64,000 bases of DNA from a bacterium (GCA_030426805.1 JAUHXU010000001.1:480501-544500), one strand, 5' to 3'; counted from the stretch's first letter, positions 16,780-26,937 are shown. Notes: generated by a model not told the origin, from the letters alone. Numbers and translations are program-made.

Positions 16780-18018
16780 TTACGGGAGCGTGATCGCGAG
16801 GGTGTTCGTCACCGTGGCGATGATCCCGGGCCAGGGCTGCGAGACGTCGAGGACGACGCCTGCGAGGTAGACGCGCACACCGCGGAGCGATCCCGGCAGG
16901 AACAGGCTCGCCTGGGCGCGGGCCTGCCCATCGAGCGCGCCGATGAAGCCGGGGGCGCCCGGCAGGAAGCCGGCGAGCGCGAGTCGTGTCAGCGAGTCGA
17001 TGTTGAGCGCGAGGTGCTTCGTCGCCGAGATCGTCAGCCCCGGTTTCCGCGAGAGCGAGGGCAGGATCACGTATGGCTTGCCGGCGTCCCCCGCCGCGGG
17101 GCTCTGTATCTGCAGCGGCAGCGACGTGTTCGGCGCAATGGGCGCCGTCCCGCACAGGCCTCGAGCGCCATATGCCGCCACCGAGCGCACGACGCCGAAC
17201 ACCCCCGTCAGGTCCACGGTCTGCAGCGCGTTGCCGGCCGCGTCGATCCGTACGAGCGACGGCCGGCGGCCGGCGTAGCCCGCGACGACGAACGTCCCGT
17301 CCTCCAAGTGCCCGATCGCGTCGCCCGGCGCCGAGGCGGTGAGCGTCGTGACGCCGGCGACGTCCCAACGCAATACGGCCGACGGCGACGCGGATCCGAT
17401 CAGGACGGCCGCATTGCGCGCGTCGACGCACAGCGACCGTATGAACGGGATGGTCGGTCCGTTCACCGCGGACGCGAGGACCCGATCGAAGACCCGGACG
17501 TGACCGGCCGCGCCGAACTCGCCCCACACGGGAAAGCCGCTGACCGGTTCGGTCGCCAGCGCGTTGATCAGCGCGCTGCCGGTGTAGAGCGTCGTCGCGA
17601 CGCCGCCGCCGTCGATGTCGACGACCGCGCCGAGCGTCGTGGCCGCGAGCACCGTGCCGTCGACGTCGAGCGCGTGCGACTGCGGGCGTTCGCCCGACGG
17701 GAACCGATAGATCGTCGTCCAGGTGCCGCTCGGCGCCATACGCCCGAGGAATCCGCCGGCCGTCGGGTGATTGACCGAGAAGACCCACGCGCGGTTGTCT
17801 TCGGCCATCGAGACACCGTGCACCGTCGCTCCGATCCCCGGCAGCACGAGCACCGTCGAGACGGTGTTCGTCACGAGGTCGACCGACACGACGCGACCGT
17901 CTTGCAACGGGCCGGCCCCGGCGATCAGGACCGCGCCACGCGGCGGTGTCTGCGCACCGAGTCCACCGACCGCCAACGCGATCCCCGCAAGGCACGCGAT
18001 CACCACGACCCGAGACAT
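16780..18018 (-). CDS. Secreted beta-propeller-like protein with C-terminal module
   Basis: The 412-residue protein starts with a signal peptide (MSRVVVIACLAGIALAVGG, cleavage near AQ). Residues about 28-300 show repeating strands of the type GRVVSVDLVTN and LVRIDAAGN, as in beta-propellers that read out values along a blade. The last about 100 residues begin GDAGKPYVI and end TNTLAITLP; they resemble the ends of the proteins at 54365-55282 and 59441-60643. Start 18018 was chosen for the signal peptide; the frame extends upstream without one. Function is unknown. The gene stands alone between rny and pepA. Confidence 0.8.
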   Translation of the reverse strand: MSRVVVIACLAGIALAVGGLGAQTPPRGAVLIAGAGPLQDGRVVSVDLVTNTVSTVLVLPGIGATVHGVSMAEDNRAWVFSVNHPTAGGFLGRMAPSGTWTTIYRFPSGERPQSHALDVDGTVLAATTLGAVVDIDGGGVATTLYTGSALINALATEPVSGFPVWGEFGAAGHVRVFDRVLASAVNGPTIPFIRSLCVDARNAAVLIGSASPSAVLRWDVAGVTTLTASAPGDAIGHLEDGTFVVAGYAGRRPSLVRIDAAGNALQTVDLTGVFGVVRSVAAYGARGLCGTAPIAPNTSLPLQIQSPAAGDAGKPYVILPSLSRKPGLTISATKHLALNIDSLTRLALAGFLPGAPGFIGALDGQARAQASLFLPGSLRGVRVYLAGVVLDVSQPWPGIIATVTNTLAITLP

Positions 18019-18195
18019 CGTCACGGCACCACTACTCTGCCCCGACCACTCTGCCCGACCGGCGGGAAACCGGCCCCGTTTCACGACCCGACGCATCGCC
18101 CGGTCGGGCGATCCGCGCGCCGACCCGAGGCGCGCGTGCGTCCCTTCGTTGATACCCGACGCCCGCCGATCCGGCAAGCCCCGGAGGCGCGTCGA

Positions 18196-19737
18196 TCAGC
18201 CGCGCGCCGCGTCGCGCAACGCGACCGTGAGCAGCGCGACGCCGACGCCGACCCCGCCCCGCGACGCGAACCCGGCATCGCGGTCGCTCCAGGCGGTCCC
18301 GGCGATGTCGAGGTGGGCCCACGCGCGCTCGCCGACGAACCGCTCGAGGAACACCGCCGCGGTGATCGTCGCCGCCTCGCGGCCACCGCTGTTCTTCAGG
18401 TCGGCCACGTCGGACTTCATCAGCCGCCGGTAGCTCCGCCACAGCGGGAGCCGCCAGACGCGCTCGCCGCTGGTCTGCCCGGCGCGGTCGAGCCGTGCGG
18501 ACACGTCGTCGTCGTTGCTCATCAACGCGATCGCATCCGACCCGAGCGCGATCGAGCAGGCGCCGGTCAGGGTCGCGACGTCGACGATCACGTCCGGCGC
18601 CTTGGACGATGCGTGGGCGAGCGCGTCGCCGAGGACGATCCGGCCCTCCGCATCGGTGTTGACGACCTCGACCGTCGTGCCGTCGAGCTGCGTGATCACG
18701 TCGCCCGGCTTGTAGGCCGCGGCGCTCGGCATGTTCTCCGCCGCGGCGATCAACCCGACGACGCGAATCGGCAAGCCGAGGGTCGCGACCGCCGACATCA
18801 CGCCGACGACCGCGGCCGACCCGCCCATGTCGTACTTCATGTTGCGCATGCCGGCGGCCGACTTCACGTTGACGCCGCCGGTGTCGAACGTGATGCCCTT
18901 GCCGACGATCCACCACGTCGGCGCGCCCTTGGCCCCCTTGGCCGGCGTGTAGCGCATCTCGATCAGGCACGGCGGGTTGACGCTGCCCTTGCCGACCGCG
19001 ATCAGACCACCGGCGCCCATCTTCTCGAGTTCGGGGGCGCGACGCACGCGGCACGTGAGTCCCTTCTGCCGACACATCGCACGAGCCGTGCGGGCGAGTT
19101 CGAGCGGCGTCACGTCGTTGGCCGGGCGGTTGATCAGTTCGCGGGCGCGCCAGGCGCCCTCGGCGATCGCGACGCCGAGCGCCACGCCCGTGCGCGTCGC
19201 GGTCGCGCGCGCCGCGGTGGCCGGCACGACCCGCAGCGACGGCACGGCGATCGGCGCCGCGCGTCCCGCGCGGTAGACCGGCGCCCGGTAGGCGCCGAGA
19301 AAGAAGCCGCGGACGAACGCCTCGGCGTTCGTCTCGACCCCGTCGCGCTCGACGTCGCCCGGCAGCGCGACGGTCGCCGTGCGCAGCCCCAGTTCGCGGC
19401 AGCGGCGGCCGACGGCACCGGCCGCGCGCCGCACCGCGTCGTGCGCCGCGTCGGTATCGCCGATCCCGACGACGAGCACGCGCTTCGGTCCCCCGTCGCC
19501 CGAGGGGTGGAGCGAGTGGAGTTCGCCGGGGCGCCCCCGCACGTCGCCCGACGCGAGCAACCGCGCGATCGAGCCGTCGATCGAACGGTCGTACGCGGCG
19601 AACGCCTTCGGCACCGCGGTCGCGCCGGGCCGGATCGGCACGATCAGCGCATCACGAACCGACGCGATCGCGCTCGTCTTGGCGACCGTCGCCCGAAACG
19701 CCGGCGTCGGACGGACGACCAGTTTCGGCTCCTTCAT
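18196..19737 (-). CDS. pepA: Leucyl aminopeptidase, M17 family
   Basis: The 513-residue cytosolic enzyme removes N-terminal residues from peptides using two metal ions. The C-terminal catalytic domain contains VGKGITFDTGG, MKYDMGGSAAV, and NTDAEGR near residue 359, which are M17 signatures. The N-terminal regulatory domain is divergent. It sits 22 nt downstream of ispH on the same strand, so both probably share a transcript. Length fits the family. Confidence 0.95.
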   Translation of the reverse strand: MKEPKLVVRPTPAFRATVAKTSAIASVRDALIVPIRPGATAVPKAFAAYDRSIDGSIARLLASGDVRGRPGELHSLHPSGDGGPKRVLVVGIGDTDAAHDAVRRAAGAVGRRCRELGLRTATVALPGDVERDGVETNAEAFVRGFFLGAYRAPVYRAGRAAPIAVPSLRVVPATAARATATRTGVALGVAIAEGAWRARELINRPANDVTPLELARTARAMCRQKGLTCRVRRAPELEKMGAGGLIAVGKGSVNPPCLIEMRYTPAKGAKGAPTWWIVGKGITFDTGGVNVKSAAGMRNMKYDMGGSAAVVGVMSAVATLGLPIRVVGLIAAAENMPSAAAYKPGDVITQLDGTTVEVVNTDAEGRIVLGDALAHASSKAPDVIVDVATLTGACSIALGSDAIALMSNDDDVSARLDRAGQTSGERVWRLPLWRSYRRLMKSDVADLKNSGGREAATITAAVFLERFVGERAWAHLDIAGTAWSDRDAGFASRGGVGVGVALLTVALRDAARG

Positions 19738-19759
19738 CGAAGCACCCTCCCCTGCTTGC

Positions 19760-20692
19760 TCACTGCAGCGCTTTCGGGAGCGGGAATACGATCCGCTCCC
19801 GCTTGCCGGCGATCTCCTCGACGCGCGAGGCGCCGAGCGCCCGCAGTCGATCGACGACGCTCTGCACGAGCGCCTCGGGTGCCGACGCCCCCGCGGTGAC
19901 GCCGATCGTCTCGACGCCGTCGAGCCACGCGGGATCGATCTGCGTCGGGTCGTCGACGAGGTGCGACGCGAGTCCGCGCTTCGTCGCGATCTCCACCAGT
20001 CGATTGGAGTTCGAGCTGTTGACCGACCCGACGACGATCACGACGTCGGCGCGCTCGGTCAGCACCTTCACGGCGTCCTGACGGTTCTGCGTCGCGTAGC
20101 AGATGTCGTCCTTCTTCGGGCCCGCGATCGACGGGAAGCGCGCCCGCAGCGCGTCGATCACGTCGTTGGTGTCGTCGACCGACAGGGTCGTCTGCGTGAC
20201 GAACGCGAGGTTGTCGGGATCGGCGACCTCGAGGCGGGCGACGTCCTCGGGCGACTCGACGAGGTAGATCGCACCGCCGCGCGCATTCTCGTACTGCCCC
20301 ATCGTCCCCTCGACCTCGGGGTGTCCCGCGTGGCCGATCAGGATCACCTCGCGGCCGTCGCGGTCGCTCTTCTCGACCTCGACGTGCACCTTCGTGACGA
20401 GCGGGCAGGTCGCGTCGAACACGCGCAGGTCGCGCCGGCGCGCCTCGTCTTGCACGGCCTTCGAGACGCCGTGCGCGCTGAAGATCACCGTCGCGCCGTC
20501 GGGCACCTCGTCGAGTTCGTCGACGAACACGGCGCCGCGTGCGCGCAGGTCTTCGACGACGTACTTGTTGTGCACGACTTCGTGTCGAACGTAGATCGGC
20601 CGGCCGAGCTGATCGAGCGCACGCTCGACGATTTCGATCGCACGGTCGACGCCGGCACAGAAGCCGCGCGGGTTCGCGAGCAGGATCTCCAT
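19760..20692 (-). CDS. ispH: 4-Hydroxy-3-methylbut-2-enyl diphosphate reductase (LytB)
   Basis: The 310-residue iron-sulfur enzyme makes IPP and DMAPP in the last step of the MEP isoprenoid pathway. The three cluster cysteines are visible: Cys12 in NPRGFCAGV, Cys96 in DATCPLVTK and Cys198 in [16 protein letters not shown] (His41), SAHGVS (His74) and HPEVEGT (His124, Glu126) bind substrate. ATG 20692 gives the standard [12 protein letters not shown] start. It is followed by pepA and is divergent from a TPR gene. Confidence 0.97.
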   Translation of the reverse strand: MEILLANPRGFCAGVDRAIEIVERALDQLGRPIYVRHEVVHNKYVVEDLRARGAVFVDELDEVPDGATVIFSAHGVSKAVQDEARRRDLRVFDATCPLVTKVHVEVEKSDRDGREVILIGHAGHPEVEGTMGQYENARGGAIYLVESPEDVARLEVADPDNLAFVTQTTLSVDDTNDVIDALRARFPSIAGPKKDDICYATQNRQDAVKVLTERADVVIVVGSVNSSNSNRLVEIATKRGLASHLVDDPTQIDPAWLDGVETIGVTAGASAPEALVQSVVDRLRALGASRVEEIAGKRERIVFPLPKALQ

Positions 20693-20807
20693 GGTGATTC
20701 GACGTTCCTCGTGAGTGGGCGACGATTGCCGGAAGGGTAGCACGGATTCGACACCCCCGGCGAAAGGGCTCGCCCCGAGACCCCGGATCGGTGTAAGGGA
20801 TGGGACG

Positions 20808-22073
20808 ATGAGCACACCCGACCAAGCCTTGCAGCAAGCGGAGGCCGCACTCGCCGACGGCGATCGCGAGCGCGCGCTCCAGCTGACCGGTCTCGCGTTG
20901 ACGATGGACGCCGACCTGCGGGCCGGCTACGACCTCGCGGCGCGCACGCTCGAAGGCGTCGCGCGCGATCGCGAGGCCGGCCTGCTCTTCCGCCTGTGCC
21001 ACGATCACTTCGACGACCCGCGCTACTTCTACGAGCTCGGCTTCTCGTTCATGCAGGCCGATGCGCCGCACCTCGCGCAGCCGATCCTCCGACGCGCATT
21101 CGCCCTCGCTGCGAATGATCCGAACGTGCGTGTCGAGTTCGCGGTCGCGCTCGCCGAGACCGGCCGCCACGCCGAGGCGGTGTCGGTGCTCGCGCCGCTC
21201 GACGACGCGACGCTCGCCCGCAACCCGGCGGTCCGCGTCCACCTCGGCTGGTGCTCGCTGCTCTCGGGCGACCTCGACGGCGCCCGCGCCGCACTCGATC
21301 GACTCGCCGACGACACGCCGGCCGAGCTTCGCGAGCGACTCGAACTCGGCGTCGCGCGCGCCGACGCGTTCGGGATCCCCGCCGGCGACGACCTGGTCGG
21401 CTGGCACTTCGTCCAGTACGGCGGCGCGCTGCTCGCGACGAGTTCCGCGCCGGGCATGGGCGGTCGCTTCGGGGCGCTCGCCGAGACGCGCGACGACGTG
21501 GCCGATCGGCTGTCCGGGCTCATCACGCTGCTCGAGCGCTCCGAGCGGCCGGTTCGCGCGGTGATCGCGGCGACCGATCGCGACAGCGAGATCCTCGGCC
21601 GCGCGGTGGCCGAACACGTCGACGTGCCGTTCGCCCGCTTCGTCCCCCACGCCGAGGTGCACGACGGCACGCTGATCTGCGCGGCGAACGCCGACGCACT
21701 CGCGCCGATCCCCTACCTGAGGGTCCGCGCGCCGGAGCTCACGGTCTACGCGCACACGGTCACGTGGACCCGCTCGGCGGTCTTCGTCCCGGACGTCGCG
21801 GGGCTGATGTCGGCCGCGACCTACCCACCGTGGCGGCGCGCGATGCGCGGCGACACCGAGACCGCGCGGACGGTCGAGCGCGGCGAGGATCCGCGCGATG
21901 CGACCGTGATCGCCGACGAGATCGCACGGCTCGTGCGGGAGCGGCCGAACGCGTCGGTGCCCGATCGGCTCGTCGAGCACGCCGCCCTGTCGCTGTGGGC
22001 CGGCGACGGCCGCGTCGTCACCCGGCCGCCGTATCGCCAGGAGAGCGCCGTCGCGACCAAACGCTTCCTCTGA
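20808..22073 (+). CDS. TPR-type repeat protein
   Basis: The 421-residue product has helical repeats over about residues 5-200, with TPR character (for example [20 protein letters not shown] and [17 protein letters not shown]). A different C-terminal half (about 205-421) mixes strands and helices, with Trp and His residues but no motif I know. No signal peptide is seen. The ATG at 20808 was chosen over a longer open frame because similarity to TPRs starts just after it. It faces ispH divergently across 115 nt. Role unknown; TPRs usually scaffold protein complexes. Confidence 0.75.
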   Translation: MSTPDQALQQAEAALADGDRERALQLTGLALTMDADLRAGYDLAARTLEGVARDREAGLLFRLCHDHFDDPRYFYELGFSFMQADAPHLAQPILRRAFALAANDPNVRVEFAVALAETGRHAEAVSVLAPLDDATLARNPAVRVHLGWCSLLSGDLDGARAALDRLADDTPAELRERLELGVARADAFGIPAGDDLVGWHFVQYGGALLATSSAPGMGGRFGALAETRDDVADRLSGLITLLERSERPVRAVIAATDRDSEILGRAVAEHVDVPFARFVPHAEVHDGTLICAANADALAPIPYLRVRAPELTVYAHTVTWTRSAVFVPDVAGLMSAATYPPWRRAMRGDTETARTVERGEDPRDATVIADEIARLVRERPNASVPDRLVEHAALSLWAGDGRVVTRPPYRQESAVATKRFL

Positions 22074-22119
22074 GAAGCGCCCCTCCGCGGGCTGGCGACG
22101 ATCGACCGATCCGTGTAGC

Positions 22120-22560
22120 ATGCCGCGCATGAGCGGCGCGACACACGGGGATCGACCCGGGCTGACCGTCGGGGACATCGAGATTCCCGACGCGCTTCCC
22201 GAACCGGACGGACCGCGCATCCTCGTCGTCTGCGCGCGCGAGTTGGTGCGGCACGAAGTCGTGCGCCGCCTGACGCACGACGGCGATCCGACCTGGTCGG
22301 TCGACGCCGTCGGCGACGCGAGCACCGCCCGCGTCCGCATCGCGGCCGAGGAGTGGTCCGCGATCGTCCCGGACACCGGACTGGTCGACCACGAGGCCGT
22401 CGTCCGCACGGCTCGCACGACCCCGCGGCACCGCCGGATCGCGATCGTCGACTTCGACGGGGACCGGGACGTCGCCGACCTCCCCGATCGGGTCCGCGCA
22501 GCGCTCGCGGCCGACGATCCGGGCAGCCCGGGCGGATTCGAGGCCGGTCCGATCGGCTGA
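22120..22560 (+). CDS. Hypothetical protein, possible degenerate receiver-like domain
   Basis: The 146-residue product has an alternating strand-helix pattern beginning RILVVCARELVRHEVVRRL at about 33-51, then a helix, and IAIVDFDGDRDVADLPDRV near 108-126. This order is reminiscent of a response-regulator receiver fold, but the phospho-acceptor Asp and Lys are not evident, so the call is tentative. ATG 22129 is an alternative start. It follows the TPR gene by 46 nt and may be cotranscribed. Confidence 0.6.
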   Translation: MPRMSGATHGDRPGLTVGDIEIPDALPEPDGPRILVVCARELVRHEVVRRLTHDGDPTWSVDAVGDASTARVRIAAEEWSAIVPDTGLVDHEAVVRTARTTPRHRRIAIVDFDGDRDVADLPDRVRAALAADDPGSPGGFEAGPIG

Positions 22561-22743
22561 TCTGCCGGTCAGGTATTGTCACGGTTCTGCAAAATCGCCG
22601 CCCGCCGCTCGCCAGCAGCGTTGCCACGGGGGTGCGCCCTTCCTACGATGAGATCGCCTGTGGACGACGATGCCCGGGCACGTGAAACAAGTGGCCTTCG
22701 TGTGGGGCGGGGCTGCGCCGTAACTCCGAAAGGAACGGTACCG

Positions 22744-23499
22744 ATGAAGCTGGGAGTGCTGCTCGCACCGGTCGTGCTCGCGACGTGTGCGGGATTCACC
22801 GCCGCGCAAGACGACGATGCGGCGAACAAGGACAAGGCGAGCGCCGTCGCGTATCTGCAGACGCTCGTGAAGTTCATGGGCGACGACGACCCGCGCCTGC
22901 GCCTGAGTGTTCGCGAAGCACTGGTCGTGATGGGGACGCAAGCGGTCGGTGCGATCAACACCGCCAAGACGTCCGCCGCGAGCGATCACGTGCGCAAGTT
23001 CATGGATCGCACGGTCAAGCGCATCAAGGATCGCGCGGCCGTCCGGCGCGACAACAACAACGATCGCGGCGGTCGTGGTGGCCGCGGCGGACGCGGTGGC
23101 CGTGGCGGCGGCCGAGGCGGTGCGAACATGTTCGGCGCGAACTCGGTCGACATCGATCGACTCGCGGCCGACGCGAACCTGAACTGGGAGCAGATGGACA
23201 AGGTCCAGCCCGTGATCAAGAAGGTTCGCAAGGACATGGGCGACCTGTGGCAGGAGTTCCGCGAGTCCGGCGCGATGCGGGACCGCGAGGCGTGGCAGGA
23301 TCTCCGCGAGGAGATGGAAGCGATCTCCAAGGACGCCGAGCCGGCGCTGAAGGAGTTCCTCGACGCCAAGCAGATGAAGCAGGTCAAGCGCTACCTCAGC
23401 GGTGGCAACCGCATGATGGGTCGTCGCGGCGGCGGTGGCCGCGAGCGCGGTGGCGATCGCGGTGGACGTGGCGGTCGTGGCGGCCGCGAGCGCCCGTAG
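22744..23499 (+). CDS. Secreted helical protein with two RGG-type stretches
   Basis: The 251-residue protein has a signal peptide ending TAAQ near residue 22. Helical parts at about 28-96 and 135-220 carry many charged residues. Two Gly/Arg-rich stretches of RGG type are present, at about 105-128 and 226-251. AGGA lies 8 nt before ATG 22744. The frame opens earlier but lacks a signal there. RGG repeats usually bind RNA or polyanions, which is odd for an exported protein. Binding to DNA or acidic glycans outside the cytoplasm is a guess. Confidence 0.78.
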   Translation: MKLGVLLAPVVLATCAGFTAAQDDDAANKDKASAVAYLQTLVKFMGDDDPRLRLSVREALVVMGTQAVGAINTAKTSAASDHVRKFMDRTVKRIKDRAAVRRDNNNDRGGRGGRGGRGGRGGGRGGANMFGANSVDIDRLAADANLNWEQMDKVQPVIKKVRKDMGDLWQEFRESGAMRDREAWQDLREEMEAISKDAEPALKEFLDAKQMKQVKRYLSGGNRMMGRRGGGGRERGGDRGGRGGRGGRERP

Positions 23500-23528
23500 C
23501 GACAGGCCTCCGATCGAATAGCATCGAG

Positions 23529-23561
23529 CGACGGCCCGGCGCGTGACGCGTCGGGCCGTCG
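23529..23561. terminator. GC-rich hairpin between convergent genes
   Basis: CGACGGCCCG at 23529-23538 pairs perfectly with CGGGCCGTCG at 23552-23561. The 13-nt spacer contains further CGCG self-pairing. It lies between the stops of the secreted RGG protein and the convergent glycosyltransferase, so it can serve as a terminator for both, although no clear T-run follows. Confidence 0.6.
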
Positions 23562-23587
23562 TCGTGTACCCGGAGGACTCGTGGGGC

Positions 23588-24673
23588 TCACGCCACGACG
23601 AGGAAGTCGCGTTCGTCGACGCGGCCGGTCGCCGACAACGCCTCCCGGATCGAATCGCGCGCGCCGCGCGCCGCGACCGCGGCGAGCACCGGGACCCCTG
23701 CCCAGCGCGCATCGTCGAGACACGCCGGCGCGAGCACCGGGGCGCCTCGGCGGGTCCGCCCGTGTGCTGCCGGGTCGACGTCGACGAATGCGACCGTGTG
23801 CACGCCATGTGACTCGAGCGCGCGCGAGAGTCGACCGCCGACCGGGCCGGTGCCCCATACGATCGTCGTCCCCCGTTGGAGCAGCGCGGTCCGCGCGAGA
23901 TAGTGCGCACGCGCGGCGATGAACGCGTCGCGGCGATAGCGCGGATCCGCGCGCGTCGCGCGATCGGCGCGGTCGCGCCACAGGTAGAGGATTCGATCGA
24001 CCTTCGCGAACCGGGCGCCGGATTCGTGGAGCCGCAACCACAGATCGAGGTCCTCCGGCCACGGCGGGTCGCGATAGCCTCCGGCGCGTTCGAGCGCCGC
24101 CCGCCGCATCATCGCAGTCGGGTGCGGGACGTTGCTCTCGATGAACCGGGTGCGGCGGTGCGCATCCGGCGACAGGATCGCATTCGTCCACGCGTCGTAC
24201 CGCCGATAGCCTTCGGCGACGCGACGTCGCGGCACGCTGCGAACGCCGCACCCCACGACGTCGACGTCGGGCCGCGCGTCGAGCAGCGCCCGCTGGGCCG
24301 CGAGGCGCTCGGGGTGGCTCCAGTCGTCGACGTCCGCGCGTGCGATCAGCGGTGCGCGGGCCGCGCGAACCCCGCGCGCGAGCGCCGGCGCGATCCCCGC
24401 CGGCGGCCCCTGGAGCAGCCGCACCCGTTCGTCGCGGCGCGCGATCGCCGCGACGAACGCCGCGGTGCGGTCGGTCGACCCGTCGTCGACGACGAGGACC
24501 TCGATCGCGCGCTCGGTCTGCGCCAGCAGCGAAGCGACGGCGCGGCGCACCCACCGCTCCCCGTCCCGCACCGGCAGCACGACCGACACGGCCGGCGCCG
24601 TGATCGCATCTCGCACGGGATTCGCGCTACAATCGGCGCCGGGTGCGCGGGGGTCCGAAGCCATGTCGGCCAC
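23588..24673 (-). CDS. Family 2 glycosyltransferase fused to a nucleotide-binding-like domain
   Basis: The 361-residue protein has a GT-A fold domain: VSVVLPVRDGERWVRRAV near 29-46, VLVVDDGSTDRT near 59-70 and an ADVDD in place of the usual DxD near 113-117, with WPEDLDLWLRL near 210. The last about 90 residues start IVWGTGPVGGRLSRAL, a Rossmann-type Gly-rich loop, then VAFVDVDP, so a small nucleotide-binding domain is appended. It probably builds an envelope glycan. A strong start among ATGs at 24673 and 24664 cannot be decided. It is divergent from the inositol-phosphatase-like gene by 45 nt. Confidence 0.87.
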   Translation of the reverse strand: MADMASDPRAPGADCSANPVRDAITAPAVSVVLPVRDGERWVRRAVASLLAQTERAIEVLVVDDGSTDRTAAFVAAIARRDERVRLLQGPPAGIAPALARGVRAARAPLIARADVDDWSHPERLAAQRALLDARPDVDVVGCGVRSVPRRRVAEGYRRYDAWTNAILSPDAHRRTRFIESNVPHPTAMMRRAALERAGGYRDPPWPEDLDLWLRLHESGARFAKVDRILYLWRDRADRATRADPRYRRDAFIAARAHYLARTALLQRGTTIVWGTGPVGGRLSRALESHGVHTVAFVDVDPAAHGRTRRGAPVLAPACLDDARWAGVPVLAAVAARGARDSIREALSATGRVDERDFLVVA

Positions 24674-24718
24674 GGTCGCCGACGCGCCCCCCCGCTGTCA
24701 AGACGAACGGGCCGCCCG

Positions 24719-25492
24719 ATGACGAACGACCTCGCAACGGTGACGCGGATCGCGACCACTGCCGGCACACACCTGCGGGACTTTGCACGCGACACGATCG
24801 ACCCGCGTGCCAAGACCGCGACGTCGTTCGTCACCGAGGCCGACGAGTCGACCGAGCGACAGATCCGCGACGCGATCCACGAGCACTTCCCCGGTGACGC
24901 GATCCTCGGCGAGGAGTTCGGCCTCGACGGCGACCCGGCCGCGACGTGGTGGGCGGTCGACCCGCTCGACGGCACGTCGAACTACATCGCGGGAATCCCG
25001 ATCTACTGCGTCGCGATCGCGCGATTCGAAGGCGGCCGACCGACGCTCGCGGTGATCCACGACCCCGAACGCGGCGACACCTACACGGCGGAGCGCGGGC
25101 ACGGCGCCGCGCGAAACGGCGAGCCCCTCGCGGTCGACGATCGCGCGCTCGGCCCGTTGACGATGGTGACGGTGCGCCACGGTGTCGTTCGCCGCGCGCC
25201 CGAATGGCTCGCCAAGCTGCGCCCGGTCAAGCTCCGCTCGTTCGGGAGCGTCTGCCTCGAACTCGCGTGGATCGCCGAAGGACGACTGCACGGCGCGTAC
25301 GGTCGCCAGGTGCACCTGTGGGACGTCGCGGCCGGCGGTCTGTTGATCGAGGAGGCGGGCGGCTGCGTCGAGACGACGGATGGACCGCTGTTTCCGCTGC
25401 GCGAGCCGGCCGGCTATTACGCGTCGCACGAACTGCCGGTCATCGCCGGCGCACCGGGCGTCGTCGACCGGCTGCGCGATGCCCTGCGCTGA
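24719..25492 (+). CDS. Inositol monophosphatase family enzyme
   Basis: The 257-residue Mg-dependent phosphatase shows the family motifs GEEFG near 66-70, WAVDPLDGTSNYIAGIP near 78-94 and the C-terminal WDVAAGGLLIEEAGG near 202-216. Substrates in the family include inositol phosphate, histidinol phosphate and 3'-phosphoadenosine 5'-phosphate (CysQ). The short length and ASHELPVIAG end do not decide between them. The ATG at 24719 begins the conserved N-terminal helix. It is convergent with the membrane protein at 25499, with 6 nt between. Confidence 0.92.
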   Translation: MTNDLATVTRIATTAGTHLRDFARDTIDPRAKTATSFVTEADESTERQIRDAIHEHFPGDAILGEEFGLDGDPAATWWAVDPLDGTSNYIAGIPIYCVAIARFEGGRPTLAVIHDPERGDTYTAERGHGAARNGEPLAVDDRALGPLTMVTVRHGVVRRAPEWLAKLRPVKLRSFGSVCLELAWIAEGRLHGAYGRQVHLWDVAAGGLLIEEAGGCVETTDGPLFPLREPAGYYASHELPVIAGAPGVVDRLRDALR

Positions 25493-25498
25493 ACCGGA

Positions 25499-26854
25499 TC
25501 AGGGCCACGGTGCGCCCGGCGTCACGACGAGCCGGGTCGTACCCGGCCGCACCACCGGCGCCGCGAGAAACGCGAAATGCGCGACGACCGGACGGTCGAG
25601 GCCGCGCAGGCGGAGCGCGTCCGGAAGCGCGTAGTCGGTGAGCAGGGCTCCGCCGGCGAGCGCGGGCTTCGTTCGCGAGACGCCGAGCGGCGGGACCGGG
25701 ACGACGATCGTCGCGCCCGGTTCGTGCGCACGCACGGTCCGCTCCAGTCGACCGAGGTAGTCGTCGATGTCCGCCGACCCATCCTGCCACTGCCGCCACC
25801 CGATGCCGACCGGCGCGAACGCGGATGCGACGACGACGACGGCACCGAGAAGCGCGGCGGTCCCGGCGAGTCGCCGCCCCTCGCGACGCGCCGTCACCGC
25901 GCCCGCGACGCACGAAGCACCGATCAACGCGAGCGGCGCGACGAGGTGCACCGCATACCACGGCTGCGATCGGCCGGCCGCGCCGAAGATCGCGAGTGCC
26001 GCAGCGCACCACGCGACGCCGCCGAGCGCGACACGGCGCGACGCGGCCGGCAACGCGATCACCGCGCACGCGAGCACCGCGAGCACGACGAGCGGGAGCC
26101 ACGCCGGCGCCCAGCCGAGCGGGTCGACGACCCACGCCGCATAGTCGGGGGCCGTGTCCCGTACGGTCTGCCACCAGGCCGCGCCCCGGTCATGGCCGGC
26201 GAGTCCGCCGACGACGAGTGCGCGCAACGCGAATGCGGCCCCGACGCCCACGCCGGCCGCGACGGTCGGCGCGAGCAGCGGACGACGCACGAGCCACGCA
26301 ACCACCGGCGCGACCGCGAGCGCGAGCACGCCGACCTCCTTCGCGAACACCGCCGCCGCCGCGACCACACCGATCCACACCAGCTGCCGACGCCCCCGTC
26401 GACCGGCGAGCAACCCGACGACGAGCGTCGCGAGGAGTGCGAGCGCGTCGCCCCGCCGGACGACGACCGCGACCACCTCGAGCTGGATCGGGTGCATCGC
26501 GACGATCGCTCCCGCCCCGACCGCGAGCCACGGGCCACCGGTGGGCACGACGCGACGCGCGAGCGCCGCCATCGCGACCGCGACCGCGCACAGCAGGAGC
26601 AGGTCGGTCACGTGATACCCGGTCGGACTCGTGCCGTAGACCGCTCGATCCACCGCGAGCATCGCCGACGTCAACGGCCGGTAGAACGTCGCATCGGGAT
26701 GCACGCCCCCCATCCACGGCCCGACGAGCGCCGACGCGTGCGCGATCGCCGGATACGTGTCCCACCCGACGAACCCGACGTCGAGGCAGGCGCGATGCCG
26801 CACCCCGACCACGACGACCAACGCCAGCACGACGATCCACGCGTCTCTTCTCAC
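25499..26854 (-). CDS. Polytopic membrane protein, GT-C glycosyltransferase type
   Basis: The 451-residue protein has about 10-11 hydrophobic helices. Its first periplasmic loop carries GWDTYPAIAHASAL and DATFYRPLTSAMLAVDRA, the pattern of GT-C/PMT and TMTC-type enzymes, in which an acidic residue near helix 1 acts on a polyprenyl-phosphate sugar. ATHPIQLEV-like wording (AMHPIQLEVVAVV) follows in the next loop, also typical. It could transfer sugar to proteins or envelope lipids. The donor and acceptor are unknown. Repeats fill the region upstream of its start. Confidence 0.78.
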   Translation of the reverse strand: MRRDAWIVVLALVVVVGVRHRACLDVGFVGWDTYPAIAHASALVGPWMGGVHPDATFYRPLTSAMLAVDRAVYGTSPTGYHVTDLLLLCAVAVAMAALARRVVPTGGPWLAVGAGAIVAMHPIQLEVVAVVVRRGDALALLATLVVGLLAGRRGRRQLVWIGVVAAAAVFAKEVGVLALAVAPVVAWLVRRPLLAPTVAAGVGVGAAFALRALVVGGLAGHDRGAAWWQTVRDTAPDYAAWVVDPLGWAPAWLPLVVLAVLACAVIALPAASRRVALGGVAWCAAALAIFGAAGRSQPWYAVHLVAPLALIGASCVAGAVTARREGRRLAGTAALLGAVVVVASAFAPVGIGWRQWQDGSADIDDYLGRLERTVRAHEPGATIVVPVPPLGVSRTKPALAGGALLTDYALPDALRLRGLDRPVVAHFAFLAAPVVRPGTTRLVVTPGAPWP

Positions 26855-26937
26855 CCCGCCGACGATACAGACCGACCGCCCCCGAATCGATCCCGAGCCC
26901 GCATCATCGCCGGCGCGAGGGCTCGCTCACCCGAATC

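Noticed and set aside
16726..19899. Long plus-strand open frame of 1,057 codons
   Set aside because: It is antisense to rny, the propeller gene and pepA. It is rich in Arg, His, Asp and Pro, has no motifs, and results from high GC in the third codon position.
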